DNA of 64,000 bases, taken from positions 2,170,001-2,234,000 of the forward strand of contig NZ_CP084506.1 of assembly GCF_003113495.2 (NCBI RefSeq), written 5' to 3'. The translations under genes were made by a program, and so were the position numbers. Shown here piece after piece: positions 62,969 through 64,000 of this stretch; position 1 is the stretch's first letter; every line of letters starts with the position of its first letter. The notes under the pieces are model-generated. The model saw nothing but the letters and a program-made list of their open reading frames with translations. It did no database searches and had not been told where the DNA came from. The stretch comes from Edwardsiella tarda ATCC 15947 = NBRC 105688 (GTDB taxonomy: Bacteria > Pseudomonadota > Gammaproteobacteria > Enterobacterales > Enterobacteriaceae).

Positions 62969-63256
62969 ATGAAGCAATTAAAAGCGATTATTGCTGTTTG
63001 CACCCTATTCTGCGTTCCTGCCTTTGCCGCCACACAAATCAATAGTATGGACACCGCCGGTTATACGAAAGTGGCTTCGCTTAGCCTCCAGCAAGCGGGA
63101 CTTCCGACTGTTGGTGATAGCAAAGCTGTACAAGCCATCGATAAACAATGTCATAAATTAGGTATCCAACCCGATCAATGCTACTTCCGAGTATTAAGTA
63201 TTTTGGGAGACTCCAGCGATCACAAGACTGCATTTGTGGAGATCTATAAAAAATAA
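62969..63256 (+). CDS. Small secreted protein, DUF1471-like pattern
   Basis: The protein has 95 residues with a clear signal peptide, MKQLKAIIAVCTLFCVPAFA, and cleavage after AFA. The mature part has GYTKVASLSLQQAGL, then DKQCHKLGIQPDQCYFRVLSI and AFVEIYKK. The order (strand, helix, strand ending in VEIYKK) resembles BhsA/YdgH-type (DUF1471) stress proteins, but two cysteines (likely a disulphide) and low similarity leave this tentative. AAAGGA precedes the ATG. Confidence 0.65.
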   Translation: MKQLKAIIAVCTLFCVPAFAATQINSMDTAGYTKVASLSLQQAGLPTVGDSKAVQAIDKQCHKLGIQPDQCYFRVLSILGDSSDHKTAFVEIYKK

Positions 63257-63261
63257 TTTAT

Positions 63262-63297
63262 CAACCTACTCGCCGCCTGACGACGGCGAGTGGGTTG
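63262..63297. terminator. Hairpin after the small secreted protein gene
   Basis: CAACC(T)ACTCGCCG pairs with CGGCGAGT(G)GGTTG around a short loop, starting six bases after the stop codon at 63256. No T-run follows, so termination is uncertain. Confidence 0.5.
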
Positions 63298-63338
63298 ACC
63301 CGCTATAATACGTTTTTGCACCGGCACACGTCTCGGTG

Positions 63339-63626
63339 TCACCCTCTCGCCTCATCTGCCAAGGTCTGGCAGGGTATGAATTGCGCCAGCCATAGCAGCA
63401 GTTGTTCACGATAGAAATAGACGGCCTGTGGCGAATCGGCATGAGGCGATCCCGGATACATCGTCGCTAGACAAGGGTAGTACTGCGGTGCCATCGTCTT
63501 TGCTAAGGCGCGCATCTCATCCTCGCTCACCCATCCTTCGGCCATAATTGCCTCATCAAATAAAAATGTTTGAGTAAACCACTGATAAAATCCTTCCTGA
63601 TTCTGTAATACCTGCATCTTAGTCAC
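63339..63626 (-). CDS. Small protein, unrecognised
   Basis: The protein has up to 95 residues. It is helical and acidic, with WFTQTFLFDEAIMAEGWVSEDEMRALAK and YYPCLATMYPGSPHADSPQ. The start may be GTG at 63626 (GGAATTAA upstream) or the ATG at 63617. No known family. It lies at the far end of a gene-poor stretch. Confidence 0.5.
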   Translation of the reverse strand: MTKMQVLQNQEGFYQWFTQTFLFDEAIMAEGWVSEDEMRALAKTMAPQYYPCLATMYPGSPHADSPQAVYFYREQLLLWLAQFIPCQTLADEARG

Positions 63627-63639
63627 TTAATTCCACAAC

Positions 63640-64000
63640 ACTACTCTATTTAACTGATCATTCTGGTGCAGATAACGCACCATACCCTACGAACACTTAT
63701 CCTCTCCGGTCAAATAAATTCATAAAATGAATCAACGCAGCAATAAAATTTAAAATAATAAATTGGCTGACACAGAGAGAATAAAGTTCACGGCGACGCA
63801 TTCTATGCACTCCCTCGTGGAAGATCCAGAGCCATCGACCAATTCCATACCTTTAACAAAAAATAAGAGATAAATATTGAGTTACGCTCTATTGCCAGTA
63901 TCTGAGGTGTACATCATGGCAAAATGACAATACTTAATATTGCATTTTTGTATTTTATTTTTGCCTGCATATACAATAGTTTTTGTTATATATGCGCAGC
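63640..64000. other. A+T-rich end of window, no gene seen
   Basis: The last 360 bases are A+T-rich with stop codons in all frames and no RNA gene I can recognise. They may be upstream control sequence for a gene beyond the window. Confidence 0.5.

Overview
The window is a chromosomal segment of a Gram-negative gamma-proteobacterium of the order Enterobacterales. The flhDC-motAB-cheAW-receptors-cheRBYZ block, the divergent rclA/rclR pair, pgtP/pgtCBA, ychF, dbpA, yaiL, uspC and yecD are all enteric gene types. The combination of a pgt system, a PBP3 paralogue, a phytase-type acid phosphatase, a class A acid phosphatase and many insertion-sequence remnants in a G+C-rich background suggests Edwardsiella or a close relative. 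That genus call is an inference from gene content, not a search result.

Layout. (1) 1-1140: the 3' part of ychF and its terminator. (2) 1378-10192: an A+T-rich accessory island. It opens with a dead IS903-like element, a chimeric IS110-type (IS1111 group) element and a wrecked IS3-family element. Two compact two-gene cassettes follow, each flanked by decayed 3' ends of phage-type tyrosine integrases. The first cassette (5218-7049) pairs a DUF262 (ParB/Srx-like nuclease fold) protein with a HEPN-type protein carrying an Rx4H motif. The second (7814-9742) is a Septu-like ATPase plus HNH nuclease (PtuA/PtuB-like). A second IS903-like fragment closes the island. (3) 10440-13931: a Tat-exported HD-domain protein, dbpA and yaiL. 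(4) 14166-25284: a catabolic block with a HypT-like LysR regulator divergent from iadA and a DcuC-type carrier, a citrate-type 2HCT carrier with a fumarylacetoacetase-family enzyme, a class A acid phosphatase, and a TdcA-like LysR regulator divergent from a second DcuC-type carrier and an AbgA-like amidohydrolase. (5) 25339-27634: a small lipoprotein, a DedA protein and chaA.

(6) 27826-40155, minus strand: the flagellar master regulator and chemotaxis block, flhD-flhC-motA-motB-cheA-cheW-receptor-receptor-cheR-cheB-cheY-cheZ. Good sigma-28 promoters precede motA and the first receptor gene, and a CRP-like site lies upstream of flhD. (7) 41062-50694: a YqhD-type alcohol dehydrogenase, uspC, a LuxR-type regulator that overlaps uspC tail to tail, a PBP3 paralogue, a phosphoethanolamine-transferase-like enzyme, yecD, and rclA/rclR. 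(8) 50760-58670: the phosphoglycerate uptake system (PgtP carrier, PgtC-PgtB-PgtA sensing) and an AppA-type acid phosphatase. (9) 59075-63626: a cytochrome b561-like protein, small lipoproteins and secreted proteins, a DUF4396 membrane protein carrying eight 14-residue Met/His repeats, and tRNA-Gly and tRNA-Cys.

The island at 4800-10192 is the part most likely to hold something undescribed. The DUF262 + HEPN pair looks like a translationally coupled defence or toxin-type module, and the repeated integrase remnants suggest how such cassettes were added or swapped.
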